15,464 nt of DNA from contig JAISQQ010000473.1 of the NCBI GenBank assembly GCA_031274075.1, positions 1 to 15,464 of the forward strand, read 5' to 3'. This document shows positions 14,295 through 15,464 of the stretch, in pieces. Made by a program: the position numbers and the translations under genes. Source of the DNA: Accumulibacter sp. GTDB lineage: Bacteria > Pseudomonadota > Gammaproteobacteria > Burkholderiales > Rhodocyclaceae. Below the pieces are notes generated by a model. The model worked only from the letters and a program-made list of their open reading frames with translations. It was not told the DNA's origin and did no database searches. Every line of letters starts with the position of its first letter. The first letter of the stretch is position 1.

Positions 14295-15140
14295 TTACGC
14301 CGCGGAAATTTCCACCAGCGCTTCCGGGTAGAGGCAGAGCGTGAGCGGATTGGACTGTGCTTCCAAATCCCATCCCTTCCCCATGCGGCGCGGCTCGGCC
14401 TTGGCATAAAACGCCTGGCCGACGGTGTTGACCGCCTCGTTGTAGTTGGCCGGCGCGTTGTAGGTGACGTAGGCGCCGCGCGCGTTCGGGAAGGCTTGCG
14501 CCTTGCCCGCCGGGATGAAGGGAATGGTGGTGTTGCCCGAGACCACCTCGTCGGCGCACTCGATGAAGTTCAGGCCGCCGTAGGTGAAGCCCTTGCGCAT
14601 GTCGCCGCCGAGCCGGTCCTGCGCCGCCTGCCAGTTGTCGAAGGCCGCCTTCACCGATTCGTGCCCGGTGAGCGCGTCGAAAAAGTCGGGCGCGCACAGT
14701 ACCGGAAAACCGGAGACTACCAGCCCGCCGGTCTTTTTCTCGATGTGCCGCTTGACGTCGAGACAAGCCTTGCGCACGTCGGTCGTCGCCGTGGAGAACG
14801 CGACGCTGGCCGTCTTCTTGGCGACGCCAAAGGCGGTGAACAGATTGGTGATCACCGTCGCGCCGTCGGCGTCGAGCACCTGGCCGCGCAGCGCGCCGAC
14901 GCGGTGATACTCGCGCGTCGCCTCGATGTCGGTCTTCATCGCGGCCAGCTTTTCGTTGATCACCGTCGCCTGCGCCTGCAGGCCGGCCTCCACGGATTCC
15001 GAGCCGAAGGCGCGCACGTCCTGGACGTCTTCCGGCAGCACCACGGCGGACGCGGGCAGGTGCGCGGCGGTGAGCGTGATCACCTTGCGCTTGTCGGTCG
15101 CGCGCGGCGCCGGTTCGGTCAGGCGGCTCTGGTTGGGCAC
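14295..15140 (-). CDS. Major capsid protein, lambda gpE type (main part of a frameshifted gene)
   Basis: The 281 residues from a GTG at 15140 cover most of a lambda gpE-type (Phage_cap_E) capsid protein. RKVITLTAAHLPASAVVLPED, DVQDVRAFGSESVE, LRGQVLDADGATVITNLFTAFG, GGLNFIECADEV and FIPAGKAQAFPNARG follow the family pattern, and the ending ESNP-like QSNPLTLCLYPEALVEI is typical. The expected N-terminal portion is in another frame upstream (15161-15364), separated by a 65-bp partial duplication. Removing 65 bp gives one frame of 335 codons (334 aa), close to lambda gpE's 341. Translation from the GTG has no ribosome binding site of note, so a working capsid protein is doubtful unless the duplication is a sequencing or assembly error. 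Confidence 0.88.
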   Translation of the reverse strand: MPNQSRLTEPAPRATDKRKVITLTAAHLPASAVVLPEDVQDVRAFGSESVEAGLQAQATVINEKLAAMKTDIEATREYHRVGALRGQVLDADGATVITNLFTAFGVAKKTASVAFSTATTDVRKACLDVKRHIEKKTGGLVVSGFPVLCAPDFFDALTGHESVKAAFDNWQAAQDRLGGDMRKGFTYGGLNFIECADEVVSGNTTIPFIPAGKAQAFPNARGAYVTYNAPANYNEAVNTVGQAFYAKAEPRRMGKGWDLEAQSNPLTLCLYPEALVEISAA

Positions 15141-15230
15141 CAGGGTGATCTTGCCGTTCCTCAGCCTGCCGGCGCCACGAGCGGCTCCCTGCGCCGGTTG
15201 GGCACCAGGGTGATCTTGCCGTTCCTCAGC
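15131..15230. repeat. 65-bp partial duplication that breaks the capsid gene
   Basis: An identical 35-bp stretch occurs at 15131-15165 and 15196-15230, offset by 65 bp. The 30 bp between resembles, imperfectly, the sequence that follows copy 1 (both contain GCGGCTC). Since 65 is not a multiple of three, the frame shifts and a TGA follows at 15161-15163. Confidence 0.92.
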
Positions 15231-15364
15231 TCGAGAGCAATCGTGGTGGTGCGGATGCCGGATTCGACAAAGAGGTTCATCGAACCGACCAGGCCGGGCG
15301 GCACAGGCAGTTTGGTGATCGCTTCCGTCAGCGGGACGACCGAAAAAAGGTCTTCGAGATTCAT
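15161..15364 (-). pseudogene. Major capsid protein, N-terminal fragment
   Basis: The 67-residue product begins MNLEDLFSVVPLTEAITKLP and contains GLFVESGIRTTT-like NLFVESGIRTTTIALELRNG and KITLVPN, the classic N-terminal arm of gpE-type capsid proteins. After VPN it reads RRREPLVAPAG and stops, owing to the 65-bp duplication; the continuing frame (VPNQSRLTEPAP) is the next coding segment. The ATG at 15364 follows repeat copy 6 by about 7 nt, with GGACG of the repeat as the only possible ribosome binding bases. Confidence 0.85.
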
Positions 15365-15371
15365 AGGTATA

Positions 15372-15464
15372 CGTCCAAAAGTAAGAAGTAAACGTCCAAA
15401 AGTAAAAATCTACTTTTTGCCGCTGATTCTTGCGTTGGAAGGCAAAGCGTAGCTTCGCCTTCCA
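15372..15464 (+). repeat. Multi-hairpin composite repeat, copy 6 (cut by window edge)
   Basis: The left end of a forward copy: CGTCCAAAAGTAAGAAGTAAACGTCC as two modules, CCAAAAGT/ACTTTTTG hairpin, then the middle stem GGAAGGCAAAGC/GCTTCGCCTTCC. It continues past the window. It lies just upstream of the capsid gene. Confidence 0.88.

Noticed and set aside
13356..15452. A long plus-strand frame running through repeats 4 and 5 and the capsid genes
   Set aside because: It joins translated hairpins with antisense of DUF1320 and capsid genes; it has no protein-like pattern.

Overview
The window is a segment of an integrated tailed phage (prophage). It has the late head-to-tail gene order of a long, non-contractile-tailed (siphovirus-like) phage, read almost entirely on the minus strand, so transcription runs from the right end to the left end. 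Coding GC is high, third positions are strongly GC-rich, and the family mix (lambda gpE-type capsid, Mu gp36/gp37-type head completion proteins, lambda-like tail) points to a proteobacterial host. A beta- or gammaproteobacterium is my inference; no host gene is available to fix it.

Layout in transcription order (right to left): major capsid protein, split by a 65-bp partial duplication (15364-14295); DUF1320/gp36-like (14042-13626); gp37-like tail terminator (13317-12871); a small connector protein (12840-12622); tail tube (12629-11862); tail assembly chaperone and its small partner (11862-11150); tape measure (10636-7007); BR0599-type tail hub (about 6453-5587); a secretion-signal/membrane tail protein (5157-4840); a 72-residue tail protein (4843-4625); a 1289-residue J-like receptor-binding tail-tip protein (4635-766); a rhomboid protease-like membrane protein lacking TM1 (769-341); and a broken IS4/Tn5-type transposase fragment (263-1). 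One small gene runs the other way: a two-helix membrane protein at 10625-10828 on the plus strand.

The most striking content is not a gene. Six copies (five complete or composite, one cut by the window edge) of a large palindromic repeat lie in the spacers of this operon, at 5261-5587, 6404-7006, 10834-11153, 13335-13623, 14046-14290 and 15372-15464. They total about 1.9 kb, roughly 12% of the window. Each is a chain of up to six hairpins: short CCAAAAGT/ACTTTTGG hairpins at both ends with mutually complementary 8-nt loops, and three longer hairpins inside. The middle stem changes between copies while pairing is kept. Copies start 0-10 nt after the stop codon of one gene and often run into the start codon of the next. 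One copy is inverted and sits between two convergent genes. I do not recognise the family by name. A second, unrelated repeat (GAGGACAGA-type) occurs twice, once as an in-frame insertion inside the tail assembly chaperone.

Together the genes build a capsid-tail joint, a tail tube with its chaperones and ruler, and a tail tip with a modular sugar- or protein-binding adhesin. The broken capsid gene, the hub gene without its own start codon, and the transposase remnant suggest that this prophage is decaying or remodelled, with repeats accumulating where they do not break reading frames. No integrase, terminase, lysis or repressor gene, tRNA or CRISPR array is visible.
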